Shown here piece after piece: positions 1 to 7,341 of a stretch of 7,403 bases of DNA. Within the stretch, counting starts at the first letter, position 1. Each line of letters opens with the position of its first letter. Made by a program: the position numbers and the translations under genes. Under the pieces are notes generated by a model. It was given only the letters and a program-made list of their open reading frames with translations. It was not told where the DNA came from and did not search any database. Origin of the DNA: Pseudomonadota bacterium (GTDB taxonomy: Bacteria; Pseudomonadota; Alphaproteobacteria; Caulobacterales; Caulobacteraceae); assembly GCA_023445705.1 (NCBI GenBank), contig JAEXKM010000014.1, forward strand, positions 1 to 7,403. Direction: 5' to 3'.

Positions 1-1156
1 AGCCGCCGTAGGCCGTCAGCACCTCCAGCGACCCGTCTTCCCGGATCGCCGCGTCGTAGCCCTTGCCGCCCAGGTCGTTGAAATAGCGGGCGACCCCGTC
101 CCCGTAGGTAATGGCGCCCATGACAAAGTCGTCCCCCACCTTGATCAGGCCCGAGGCGCTGAGCCCGTAACCGAGTTTGTCGCGATCCTCAGTGATATCC
201 TCGTAGCCGATGCTGCGGACGACGGCCCCCGCCTGCACGTGCCCCCAGCCGCCTTCCTTGCGAAGGGCCAGGGTTACGTCGGGCGTCCTATTGAAGGCGC
301 GCTGGCCGCTGGAGAGGATCAGGTCTGAAGACGGATCTTCGATCGAAAGCGTCGCGGTGGCGCCGCCCCCCATCTTCCAGATGTATCGGAGCGCGGCCAG
401 GCGCAGGAGCGCTTCAGCCCCCGGTCCCTCGTCATCGAGCGTTTCCGGAAAGGCGTCGGAGTCGGTGAAGGCGCTGTAACCGTAGCCGCCGTAGAGGTTT
501 CCGACCTGACCGTGCGCCTGGCGCAGACGGAATGCGGTCGAGCCCGAGCCGCCGTAGAAGTCGTTCTCCAGATAGAAGCGCAGCGGCCCCAGGATGCTGG
601 GACGACGGACATCGAAGCTGAAGCGTGTCGCGTTAGCGTCGATGTTGGAGTTCGAGGCGCTGCCGGCGCCAACCGGAATGGTCGAGGTGACCAGCTTGTC
701 CGTATTGCCCGCAGGCGCGGTGTCGTAGATCGCGTTGACCTTCGCAAAACCGCCCAGCCGGATCATGGTGTCGGTGCCCGGGATGGCGAGGAAGCCCTTC
801 AGGTCCGGGTCGTTTGGCGGCGGCCGTGTGTCGGGGCGCGCCACGCCAGTCAGTTCGTCCCCGATCGTATCGCGCGGCGGCAAGGGCGAACGCGAGACGT
901 CGCGCTGGCGAGCGGCGAATTGCAACGGCGGCGCGGTGGGCGCGGGCCGAGCGACGGCGGCGGTCGCGGTGGGCCGCTCCTCCTTGCGCTCGACCGCGTC
1001 GAGCCGGGCTTCGAGGGTAGTGATCGTCTTCTTGAGGGTCTCGATCTCGGCCCGGAGCGCGGCGGTGTCGTCCTGGGCGTAGGCCGGAAACGCAAACGCC
1101 GCCACACAACCGGTGGCGGCGAAACCAAACGTCCGCAATCCCCAACTCGTGAACAC
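1..1156 (-). CDS. DcaP-like trimeric outer-membrane porin, partial (C-terminus beyond left edge)
   Basis: Passive outer-membrane channel of the DcaP family, whose named member is linked to dicarboxylic acid uptake. 385 codons are visible and the frame is still open at the left edge; the family is usually a little over 400 residues, so only the last strands are probably missing. The chosen start is GTG at 1156: the frame is closed upstream by TGA at 1174-1172, and an AGGG lies about 8 nt before the GTG. TTG at 1138 is the alternative. Residues 1-27 form a signal peptide ending FAFPAYA, cleaved before QDD. Residues about 30-60 are a short coiled coil (LRAEIETLKKTITTLEARL), then a Pro/Ala-rich linker. 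From residue 120 comes the family signature KGFLAIPGTDTMIRLGGFAK followed by NAIYD, with barrel strands after it (FYLENDFYGG, FRLRQAHGQV). It lies 140 bases downstream of the TonB receptor on the same strand and may be co-transcribed. Family call is firm; substrate is unknown. Confidence 0.85.
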   Translation of the reverse strand, partial: MFTSWGLRTFGFAATGCVAAFAFPAYAQDDTAALRAEIETLKKTITTLEARLDAVERKEERPTATAAVARPAPTAPPLQFAARQRDVSRSPLPPRDTIGDELTGVARPDTRPPPNDPDLKGFLAIPGTDTMIRLGGFAKVNAIYDTAPAGNTDKLVTSTIPVGAGSASNSNIDANATRFSFDVRRPSILGPLRFYLENDFYGGSGSTAFRLRQAHGQVGNLYGGYGYSAFTDSDAFPETLDDEGPGAEALLRLAALRYIWKMGGGATATLSIEDPSSDLILSSGQRAFNRTPDVTLALRKEGGWGHVQAGAVVRSIGYEDITEDRDKLGYGLSASGLIKVGDDFVMGAITYGDGVARYFNDLGGKGYDAAIREDGSLEVLTAYGG

Positions 1157-1258
1157 CAGCCCAGCCCTCGGTCACGCTTGTCCGAGAGAGAATGCGCTCA
1201 ACCAAGGCGCGTTCCGGCGATGGCGACGCTTTTTTCGGGTGTAACGACAGGGTGCAGC

Positions 1259-1285
1259 GCCGGCCTGCCGTTTTGGCAAGCCGAC
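1259..1285 (-). terminator. Hairpin after the TonB-receptor stop codon, possible terminator
   Basis: In the minus-strand transcript, 11 nt after the receptor stop codon, GTCGGCTTGCC and GGCAGGCCGGC can pair around a 5-nt AAAAC loop. This gives an 11-bp stem with two G-U wobbles. On the plus strand the same two positions are C-A mismatches, so the structure favours minus-strand RNA. No U-tract follows, so it is not a classical intrinsic terminator. It could be an attenuator, or it could protect the 3' end of the receptor mRNA. Confidence 0.35.
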
Positions 1286-1296
1286 GCCTTTCGCGA

Positions 1297-4038
1297 TCAG
1301 TAGGTGAAGCGCAGTCCCATGGTGAAGCGGCGCCCGATGATGTCATGCACCGAGGCCAAGGCCGGGCTGCCGAAGATGAAGTTGTAGGGTGCTACCGGCG
1401 GATCGGCGTCGAAGACGTTGTTAATGACGCCGAAAGCCTCAAGCGAACGCGCGCCGTCGTCCATCAGCTTCCAGGCCGCCGAGGCCGTGACCACGAACTG
1501 GCTGTCGACGTGATTGTTGTCGTAGGTCTGCTCGACGTCGTAGACGCCCTCGCCGACGTAGCGGCCTTGCAGGAAGCCTTTGAAAGGGCCGTTCTCGTAG
1601 GAGGCGGTCGCGGTCCAGCGCCAGTGCGGGCGGTTGTTGCCGACCTCGCCGGCAGAGTCGATGACGGTCGAGCCGTCGTCGGTCAGGTAGCGGTCGAGAT
1701 AGGTCGCCAGCACCCGTAGGGTGAGATCGCCGTTCACAGCTTCGAAGATGTCGGACATCGGCGTGCGGTAGCTGACCTCGGCGTCGACCCCGCGCATCTG
1801 CAGGCTGGAGAGGTTGATGTAGGTCCGCATGACTTCGGCCAAGGAGCCGTCGGTGTTGCGGGTCACATAACTACAGAGATCGGCGGCGCCGGCCGCGCAG
1901 CGGTTTACGATCTGCTGGCCGGTCAGGGTGGAGATCGCGCCCTTCAGGTCGATGTCATAGTAGTCGAGGGACATGCGCAGGCGCGGCGCGAAGCTCGGCT
2001 CGTAGACGACGCCAGCGGTGAAGGTGTCGGCCTTCTCGGGCTTCAGGCCGAGGTTGCCCTGTTGGGGCGAGCGCACGGTGCTCTGACGTCCGGTCACCGG
2101 GTCCGTGATCGACGAGAAGGTCAGCACATAGGACGAATAGAGTTCGCTGAGGTTCGGCGCCCTGATGTCGCGCGAGCGGGTGACGCGGAGCTTCAGGCCA
2201 TCGAACGGCTCGTAGGTGGCGCCGGCCTTCCAGGTCCAGACGGTGCCGGAGGTGGAGTAGTCGGTCACGCGCACCGCGCCGTTAAAGTCCAGCGACTTGG
2301 CGAACGAGGCATCCTTGGCCAGGGGCACGACGGTTTCAAGGAAGGCTTCCTTGACGTTGTACGAACCGGCCATCGCTTTCGGGTTGCCGATCGAGAAGGC
2401 GCTGGCCTGGGCGAGCGCGTCGACCTCCTGATCGACCGAGTCCTTTCGGTACTCGACGCCGGTGGCCAGCGAGACCGGCCCGGCCCAGGTCGAGAAGGGC
2501 TCGCCTGACAGGCTGGCCGCGGCGGCCTGCTGTTCGATGTTGGCGACCAGATGCTGGCTGCCGGTGACGTAGTCGAGGGCCGCCGCCGAGGGGGAGCCCT
2601 CGCCGAACATGTTGATCGGAACACAGCCGTTGTTCGGCGCGCTGAGGGTCGAGCGGCACACGATCTGGCCGTTCGCCGGGTTCACGACCGCGTCGAGCGC
2701 GCTGGTGAAGTTGGCGGCGATACGGTTGTTGAAGATGCGCGCCGCATAGCGGTTCTGGCCGTACTGGTAATAGGCGTCCCAGTTCCAGGTCTCGCCGAAG
2801 TCGCCCTTCAGGCCCACGGCGATACGGCTGGTGGCGTTCTTGTTGTCGACCACGTTGAAGCCGATGTCGCGGTTGATCCGGCCCATGCGGAAGTTCGTGA
2901 CGCCGGCCGCGTCCATCATCGAGCCGACGGCAGCCGGCAGGTAGGCGTTGTCGCGCTGGATGGTCAGCGTTCCGAGATCATAGGAAGTCGAGAGGTTGAA
3001 GGTCGTCTCGGAATAGGCGACCGAGGCCTCCATGAACGCCTGGACGTTGTCGGTGACGTCGAAGGTGGTGCGCGTGAAGAGGTTGGCGCGGGTCAGCGGG
3101 GTGGCCAGGTTGATCAACTCGCCGGGATAGAGGCCGTCGCCGTCCGTCTGGTACTGCGTCCCGACGTTGTTCCCGTAGATGAACTGGCTGATCTGACCGT
3201 TCGGCAGGAACTGGGTTCCGCGCAGCGGGCCGGCGGTGATGAGGCCGCCGAGGGTCGCGGTCGAGGTGCGGACGTTGGGGGCGATGAGGTTCTGGGGCTG
3301 CCCATTGCCAGCCGCGTAGGCCGGGTTGGCGATGGTCATCCAGTTCTCGCGAAACCAGTCACGGTCCGAGCCGATGCCCTTGGTGTCCACATATTCCGAC
3401 GCGGCCATGAAGTGACCGCGGCCGCCGGCGAAGCGGAAGCCGCCTGCGAGGGCGACGTTCAGTTCTTCGTTGTCGCCGCGTTGGGTCGTGCTGCCCTGAA
3501 CCTGGCCTTCGAGGCCTTCGAGGTTGTCGCGGAAGATCAGGTTCACCACGCCAGCCACGGCGTCGGAGCCCCAGGCTGCGGAGGCGCCCCCGGTGACCAC
3601 TTCGACGCGGCTCAGGAGCGCGGCGGGGATCACGTTGATGTCGACCAGCCCGCTGGAGGTCGTTGGCACGTGGCGGCGGCCGTCGATGAGCACCAGGGTG
3701 CGGTTGTTGCCTAGGTCACGCAGGTTCAGGAAGTTGGCGCCGGCGTTCTGCGAGGAGTGCGAGGTGGTCGCCGGGGTCGTACCGCCGGCGAAGGCGGGCA
3801 GCGTGTTGAGCATGTCGGCGACGTTGGTCGCGCCGACCGCCTGGAGGTTCTCGGCGCCGACGACCGTAGTCGGCGTCGGGGCGTCGAAGCCGGTGCGGTT
3901 CACGCGGCTGGCGGTGACGACCACCTCCTCGACCGCCGTCGTCTGGGCCATAGCCGGAGCCGCCTGGAGCATGCAGGCGATCGCCAGGCCGCTGGCCGTC
4001 GCCAGAGCGCGGCCCTTCGAATTCGAGATACGTCGCAT
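1297..4038 (-). CDS. TonB-dependent outer-membrane receptor
   Basis: Energised outer-membrane importer of 913 residues: a plug domain inside a 22-strand barrel, driven by TonB-ExbB-ExbD. ATG at 4038 is chosen because GAGGGGA lies 3 nt upstream and it begins a good signal peptide (MRRISNSKGR, hydrophobic 11-27, cleavage after APAMA at residue 31). In-frame ATGs at 4062 and 4167 would add charged, non-signal residues. A TonB-box-like VEEVVVTASR (36-45) follows. The plug runs to about residue 170 (NRTLVLIDGRRHV, INVIPAALLSRVEVVTGGAS, AWGSDAVAGVVN). The barrel ends in MGLRFTY with a terminal aromatic, as expected for BAM recognition. Cysteine pairs C461/C472 and C714/C722 could form extracellular-loop disulfides. 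Size and style are typical of the many Caulobacterales receptors, and the substrate cannot be read from sequence. It is divergent from the lysR gene, which suggests shared control and possibly import of D-Glu-related material. Confidence 0.95.
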   Translation of the reverse strand: MRRISNSKGRALATASGLAIACMLQAAPAMAQTTAVEEVVVTASRVNRTGFDAPTPTTVVGAENLQAVGATNVADMLNTLPAFAGGTTPATTSHSSQNAGANFLNLRDLGNNRTLVLIDGRRHVPTTSSGLVDINVIPAALLSRVEVVTGGASAAWGSDAVAGVVNLIFRDNLEGLEGQVQGSTTQRGDNEELNVALAGGFRFAGGRGHFMAASEYVDTKGIGSDRDWFRENWMTIANPAYAAGNGQPQNLIAPNVRTSTATLGGLITAGPLRGTQFLPNGQISQFIYGNNVGTQYQTDGDGLYPGELINLATPLTRANLFTRTTFDVTDNVQAFMEASVAYSETTFNLSTSYDLGTLTIQRDNAYLPAAVGSMMDAAGVTNFRMGRINRDIGFNVVDNKNATSRIAVGLKGDFGETWNWDAYYQYGQNRYAARIFNNRIAANFTSALDAVVNPANGQIVCRSTLSAPNNGCVPINMFGEGSPSAAALDYVTGSQHLVANIEQQAAAASLSGEPFSTWAGPVSLATGVEYRKDSVDQEVDALAQASAFSIGNPKAMAGSYNVKEAFLETVVPLAKDASFAKSLDFNGAVRVTDYSTSGTVWTWKAGATYEPFDGLKLRVTRSRDIRAPNLSELYSSYVLTFSSITDPVTGRQSTVRSPQQGNLGLKPEKADTFTAGVVYEPSFAPRLRMSLDYYDIDLKGAISTLTGQQIVNRCAAGAADLCSYVTRNTDGSLAEVMRTYINLSSLQMRGVDAEVSYRTPMSDIFEAVNGDLTLRVLATYLDRYLTDDGSTVIDSAGEVGNNRPHWRWTATASYENGPFKGFLQGRYVGEGVYDVEQTYDNNHVDSQFVVTASAAWKLMDDGARSLEAFGVINNVFDADPPVAPYNFIFGSPALASVHDIIGRRFTMGLRFTY

Positions 4039-4148
4039 AGGTCCCCTCGTCGATGAACGCATCGCGGACAGCGTTCGCCGCCCGTCGTTTTTCTCGGCGC
4101 GGACCTTTGGGCGACGACTTTGTGACGCCAATGTCGAAGGCTTGGTCA

Positions 4149-4171
4149 GCCCATAACCGTCGGACATGGGC
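4149..4171. promoter_or_regulatory. Candidate LysR-type operator (T-N11-A palindrome) in the divergent receptor/lysR region
   Basis: A 23-bp near-palindrome centred on 4160: GCCCAT, AACCGTCGGAC, ATGGGC. Nine of eleven base pairs are complementary; only the pairs at +/-4 and +/-5 fail. It contains the T-N11-A pattern (T4154, A4166) of LysR-type boxes and an inner CCG-T-CGG dyad. It lies 111 bases upstream of the receptor start and 141 bases upstream of the chosen lysR start, the usual place for a site that serves both autoregulation and control of a divergent target. A related site occurs before dgcN. Binding by the adjacent regulator is inferred. Confidence 0.6.
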
Positions 4172-4177
4172 GGGCCG

Positions 4178-4195
4178 TCGATGCGAGCCGATCGA
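4178..4195. repeat. Short inverted repeat TCGAT-N8-ATCGA
   Basis: A perfect 5-bp inverted repeat with an 8-nt spacer, centred about 26 bp from the centre of the LysR-type box at 4149-4171. ATGGGC, which ends the first box (4166-4171), recurs at 4195-4200 at the edge of this repeat. It could be a secondary activation-type site for the same regulator, but an arm of five bases is short enough to arise by chance. Confidence 0.25.
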
Positions 4196-4311
4196 TGGGC
4201 ACTGTGGCGGCGCTTGATGATCGGCTATTCCGCACTCGAACGGTTTTGCGGGCGCCGTGCGATACGGAGCCTTGCGAGCGTCGTCCCGGCGGCGTTCAGG
4301 GGGAAATGACT

Positions 4312-5226
4312 ATGGTTTCAGTTTCGGGTTCGACCATGAACCTGCGTCACATCGAAGTCTTTCATGCGGTCTATCAGTCCGGTTCGGTCAGCGCCGCCTC
4401 CCGTGCGCTCAACGTCTCCCAGCCCTCGGTCAGCAAGGTCCTGAAACATGCCGAGAGCCGCATCGGCTTTCGGCTGTTCCGCCTCGTAAAGGGGCGCCTG
4501 GTGCCTACCGACGAGGCGCACACGCTCTTTCGCGAGGTGGCCGACATCTACGGACGGATCGAGTCGCTGCGTCAGACGACCCACAATCTGAGGGCAGGCG
4601 GCGACGGGCATATCCGCCTGGCGGTCCTGCCCTCGCTGGGTCTCGGGGTGGCGCCGGCCGCGGTCGCGCGCTTTCGGGACAAGCGGCCAAACGTGTCGTT
4701 CGACATCCATACCCTGCACAACGACGACATCCTGAAGGCGCTGTACGAGCGAAACAGCGACCTGGCGGTGGCCTACGACGCGCCGCGTCATCCGCGGCTG
4801 GCCGACCAGAAGATCGGATCGGGGGAGCTGGTCCTGCTGTATCGGAAGGACGAACTGCCCGACGCGCCCGAGCGCCTGAGCCTGGACGCCGTGCGCGGCC
4901 GGGACCTGATCAGCCTGGCCGGCAGCGGGCCGGTCGGGACGTTGTTCGCCAGCGAGGTGGTGCAGGACGACCCGGGCCGCAGCGAGCGCATCTTCGTTCA
5001 GACCTACTATGTCGCCGCAGCGCTGGTGCGGCATGGCGCGGGGGTCGCCGTGGTCGACGAATTCACCGCCCGGGCGAGCCTGAGCCCGGATCTGGACTTC
5101 CGGCCGCTGACCCCCGCCGTGAGCTTCGGCGTGCATTGCATCTATCTGGAAGACCGGCCGCCATCACGCCCCATGCGTGACTTCATCAATGTCCTCCAAC
5201 AGACATTGAGCGAGCGCAGCACATAA
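4312..5226 (+). CDS. LysR-type transcriptional regulator, likely DgcR-like
   Basis: DNA-binding regulator of 304 residues from the chosen start. ATG at 4312 is preferred because AGGGGG (4298-4303) sits 8 nt before it. ATG at 4306 would be only 2 nt from that site, and ATG at 4336 would give the more usual N-terminus MNLRHIEVF with a weaker ribosome site. Residues 10-68 are a winged helix-turn-helix (SVSAASRALNVSQPSVSKVL as the HTH, then FRLVKGRLVPTDEA). A linker helix follows to about 95, and the periplasmic-binding-protein-like effector domain begins at about 100 (HIRLAVLPSLGLG) with ALVRHGAGVAVVDEFTA near the C-terminus. It is divergent from the TonB receptor and 100 bases upstream of dgcN. 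In the characterised D-Glu module a LysR-type activator (DgcR) switches on dgcN and dgcA, so this is the likely counterpart; the inducer is unknown here. Candidate operators flank the gene on both sides. Confidence 0.93.
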   Translation: MVSVSGSTMNLRHIEVFHAVYQSGSVSAASRALNVSQPSVSKVLKHAESRIGFRLFRLVKGRLVPTDEAHTLFREVADIYGRIESLRQTTHNLRAGGDGHIRLAVLPSLGLGVAPAAVARFRDKRPNVSFDIHTLHNDDILKALYERNSDLAVAYDAPRHPRLADQKIGSGELVLLYRKDELPDAPERLSLDAVRGRDLISLAGSGPVGTLFASEVVQDDPGRSERIFVQTYYVAAALVRHGAGVAVVDEFTARASLSPDLDFRPLTPAVSFGVHCIYLEDRPPSRPMRDFINVLQQTLSERST

Positions 5227-5240
5227 CCGACGGCTATATT
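5222..5240 (+). promoter_or_regulatory. Candidate LysR-type operator overlapping a -10-like element upstream of dgcN
   Basis: CATAACCGACGGCTAT starts inside the last codons of lysR and includes its TAA stop. Its first 12 bases match the divergent-region box (4152-4163) at 11 of 12 positions, and it has the same T-N11-A spacing (T5224, A5236) and CCG-N-CGG core. The outer ATA/TAT also pair, although the dyad is less complete. Bases 5233-5240, GCTATATT, fit the Caulobacter housekeeping -10 GCTANAWC at six of seven defined positions. No good -35 lies at the expected distance: TTGAGCG at 5206 is about 6 bases too far. That suits an activator-dependent promoter and would give a leader of roughly 80 nt before dgcN. 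Confidence 0.5.
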
Positions 5241-5326
5241 CCGGCGACCTCTTTGACCTTTCGCCAGCGGCGGCGCCCGACATGATCCGCCGCGCCGGTG
5301 AGCCCCGGCCTGGTCTGGAGCTGTTG

Positions 5327-6340
5327 ATGATCCCCTCCCCGTTTCTCCTCTATCTCGGCGACTCTCAGGATGAGCTGTCGGTGAAGACGTCGCGCGGTGT
5401 CGCCGTTTGGCGGCCTGAAGCCTGCGTCGGGGAATATCGCGGTCCTAAATGCAATCAGACGCTGGGCCTGCCGCACCTGGCCTTCAACGAGGCGGCCGCC
5501 AAGGGCGCCAAGACCATGATCGTCGGCGTTGCGAACGCCGGCGGCGTGATGGGCCCGGGCATCGTGGCCGACGTGGTCGCCGCGCTGCGGGCTGGCCTCA
5601 ACGTCGCCTCGGGCCTGCACGACCGGCTGACCAACCATCCGGAGATCGTGGCGGCGGCGGAGGCTGCGGGCCTGCAGCTCTTCGACGTGCGCGAGCCGCC
5701 GGCGAATCTGCCGGTCGGCGACGGTCGCCCGCGTGACGGACGCCGCCTGCTGACGGTCGGCACCGACTGCTCGGTGGGTAAGATGTACACGACCCTGGCG
5801 ATCGAAAAGGAGATGCGGGCGCGCGGCCTGAAGGCGGACTTCCGGGCCACCGGCCAGACCGGCATCTTCATCGCCCAGTCGGGCGTGCCGATCGACGCGG
5901 TCGTCGCCGACTTCATCTCCGGGGCGGCCGAGCAGATCTCGCCGTCGCGCAGCGATGGCGGCTGGGACCTGATTGAGGGCCAAGGATCGCTGTTCCATCC
6001 CTCCTTCGCCGGGGTTTCTCTGGGCCTGCTGCATGGCGCGCAACCGGACGCCCTGGTGATCTGTCACCAGCCCGGGCGGGAAAGCATGCGGGGCCTGGCC
6101 GGCCGGGCCCTGCCCGATCTGAAGGCCTGCCTGGAGGCGAACATCGAGGCCGCCAAGCTGACCAGCCCGAACGTCGTGGCGGTCGGCGTGGCCCTAAACA
6201 CCTCGGCGCTTAGCCCCGAGGCGGCGCAGCGCGCGTGCGCCGAGACCAGTGACCTGCTCGGCCTTCCGGCGCAGGATCCGGTCTCCATGGGCGTCAACCT
6301 TATCGTGGACAGGCTGGTTTCATGCTTCGAACCCTCGTAG
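5327..6340 (+). CDS. dgcN: DUF1611 family protein, D-glutamate N-acetyltransferase DgcN
   Basis: Predicted cytoplasmic enzyme that acetylates D-Glu with acetyl-CoA to N-acetyl-D-Glu, the first step of the DgcN-DgcA pathway. It has 337 residues, a normal length for the family. ATG at 5327 is chosen because GGAG (5317-5320) stands 6 nt before it and the family-like N-terminus PFLLYLGDSQDEL follows at once. ATG at 5282, in frame, would add 15 residues behind a poor ribosome site. The N-terminal domain (about 1-125) carries VGVANAGGVMGPGI and ASGLHDRL. The C-terminal domain has a BioD-like P-loop GTDCSVGKMYTT (145-156), ATGQTGIF (174-181) and a conserved EGQGSLFHPSF (217 onward). The stop codon overlaps the dgcA start, so the two genes are translationally coupled. 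The assignment rests on the DUF1611 motifs plus the fixed lysR-dgcN-dgcA order; activity on D-Glu itself is inferred. Confidence 0.9.
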   Translation: MIPSPFLLYLGDSQDELSVKTSRGVAVWRPEACVGEYRGPKCNQTLGLPHLAFNEAAAKGAKTMIVGVANAGGVMGPGIVADVVAALRAGLNVASGLHDRLTNHPEIVAAAEAAGLQLFDVREPPANLPVGDGRPRDGRRLLTVGTDCSVGKMYTTLAIEKEMRARGLKADFRATGQTGIFIAQSGVPIDAVVADFISGAAEQISPSRSDGGWDLIEGQGSLFHPSFAGVSLGLLHGAQPDALVICHQPGRESMRGLAGRALPDLKACLEANIEAAKLTSPNVVAVGVALNTSALSPEAAQRACAETSDLLGLPAQDPVSMGVNLIVDRLVSCFEPS

Positions 6341-7341
6341 CGCGGAAAGAGAACTGGCCGCTCGCCGCGCCGTTTCGCATCTCGCGAGGGGTGAAGACCG
6401 CGGCCGACGTGATCGCGGTCGATATCGGGCACGACGGCCAGACCGGACATGGTGAGGCCGTTCCCTACGCCCGCTACGACGAGAGCCTGGACAGCGTGCT
6501 GGCTCAGGTCGAGAGCATCGCCGATGCGGTGCGTGGCGGCATGACCCGCGGCGACCTGTTGAAGGCCTTGCCGCCCGGAGCTGCCCGGAACGCCGTCGAT
6601 TGCGCACTCTGGGATCTGGAAGCCAAGCTGAGCGGCCGCTCGGTCGCCGAACTGCTGGGGGAGCCTGAGCCCGGGCCGATCACCATCGCGCTGACCGTCA
6701 GCCTGGACGAGCCCGAGGCTATGGGACGCGCCGCCGCCGCGATGAATGGCGCGGCCTTGATCAAGGTGAAGGTCGACGCGCTGCAGCCGGAAGCCTGCTT
6801 GCGGGCGGTGCGCGCCAATGCGCCCGAGGCCCGATTGATCGTCGATCCCAATGAGGGCTGGACGTTCGACCTGTTGAGGAACATCCAGCCGCTGCTGCAG
6901 GAACTGAAGGTGTCGCTGATCGAGCAGCCATTGCCGGCCGCCGACGACCATCAACTGGCAGGGTTCGAGCCGGCGATCCCGATCTGCGCCGACGAGTCTT
7001 GTCACACCGCCGCCGATCTGGGCGACCTGGCAGGGCGCTATCAGGTCGTGAACATCAAGCTCGACAAGACCGGCGGACTCACCGAGGCCCTGGAGCTGCT
7101 CGCAGCGGCCCGGCGGCAGGGTTTCGGCGTGATGGTCGGGTGCATGGTCTCCAGTTCGCGCTCCATCGCGCCGGCGCTGCTGCTGGCCGAGCATGCCGAC
7201 TTCGTCGACCTGGATGGGCCGCTGTGGCTCAAGTCTGATCACGAAGGCGGCGTCAGCTTGCGTGACGGTCTGCTCTATCCGCCGTCACCGGGTTTCTGGG
7301 GCACGCCATGCCCGCGGGCTATGACGACTCCAAATCTCTGA
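6322..7341 (+). CDS. dgcA: Enolase-superfamily N-acetyl-D-glutamate racemase DgcA (dipeptide-epimerase-like)
   Basis: Cytoplasmic racemase of 339 residues in the mandelate-racemase/dipeptide-epimerase branch of the enolase superfamily. In the D-Glu pathway it turns N-acetyl-D-Glu into N-acetyl-L-Glu. An N-terminal capping domain (1 to about 110; WPLAAPFRISRG, GHGEAVPYARY) precedes the TIM barrel. Catalytic features are complete: K148-V-K150, metal ligands D175 (VDPNEGW), E201 (IEQPLP) and D224 (CADES), the opposite base K246 (NIKLDKTGG), and the substrate-end motif DLDGP (296-300). GCMVSSS follows the K246 strand, as in Ala-Glu epimerases. The ATG at 6322 lies 19 bases inside dgcN, with GGACAGG 8 nt before it. 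Without the dgcN neighbour this would be called an L-Ala-D/L-Glu epimerase of murein recycling, and that remains the main alternative. The C-terminus extends past the usual end near YPPSPGFWG, and this tail overlaps the next open frame. Confidence 0.92.
   Translation: MLRTLVARKENWPLAAPFRISRGVKTAADVIAVDIGHDGQTGHGEAVPYARYDESLDSVLAQVESIADAVRGGMTRGDLLKALPPGAARNAVDCALWDLEAKLSGRSVAELLGEPEPGPITIALTVSLDEPEAMGRAAAAMNGAALIKVKVDALQPEACLRAVRANAPEARLIVDPNEGWTFDLLRNIQPLLQELKVSLIEQPLPAADDHQLAGFEPAIPICADESCHTAADLGDLAGRYQVVNIKLDKTGGLTEALELLAAARRQGFGVMVGCMVSSSRSIAPALLLAEHADFVDLDGPLWLKSDHEGGVSLRDGLLYPPSPGFWGTPCPRAMTTPNL

Noticed and set aside
1225..1240. T-run (six T) in the receptor/porin gap as a plus-strand terminator
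   Set aside because: No stable stem lies directly upstream on the plus strand, and no plus-strand gene ends there.
512..1303. Plus-strand 263-codon frame and overlapping minus-strand 633-1346 frame across the porin gene
   Set aside because: The porin frame on the minus strand carries a signal peptide, coiled coil and DcaP signature. Both of these other frames are compositional shadows of it.
2551..3714. Long plus-strand open frame (387 codons) opposite the TonB receptor
   Set aside because: Antisense shadow of a clearly coding receptor at high GC. The translation is an Arg/Gly/Val/Ala-rich low-information sequence with no recognisable domain.
4039..4167. Longer TonB-receptor start at 4167 or 4062
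   Set aside because: The extra residues are charged and precede the signal peptide. Only the ATG at 4038 has a ribosome site (GAGGGGA), and a start at 4167 would fall inside the candidate operator.
4257..5180. Alternative plus-strand 307-codon frame within the lysR gene
   Set aside because: Frame-shifted copy of the LysR coding region, with no HTH or effector-domain features.
6064..7242. Minus-strand open frame of 392 codons opposite dgcN/dgcA
   Set aside because: Lies across two well-supported plus-strand enzymes with intact motifs. Its Gln/Arg/Gly-rich translation has no domain.
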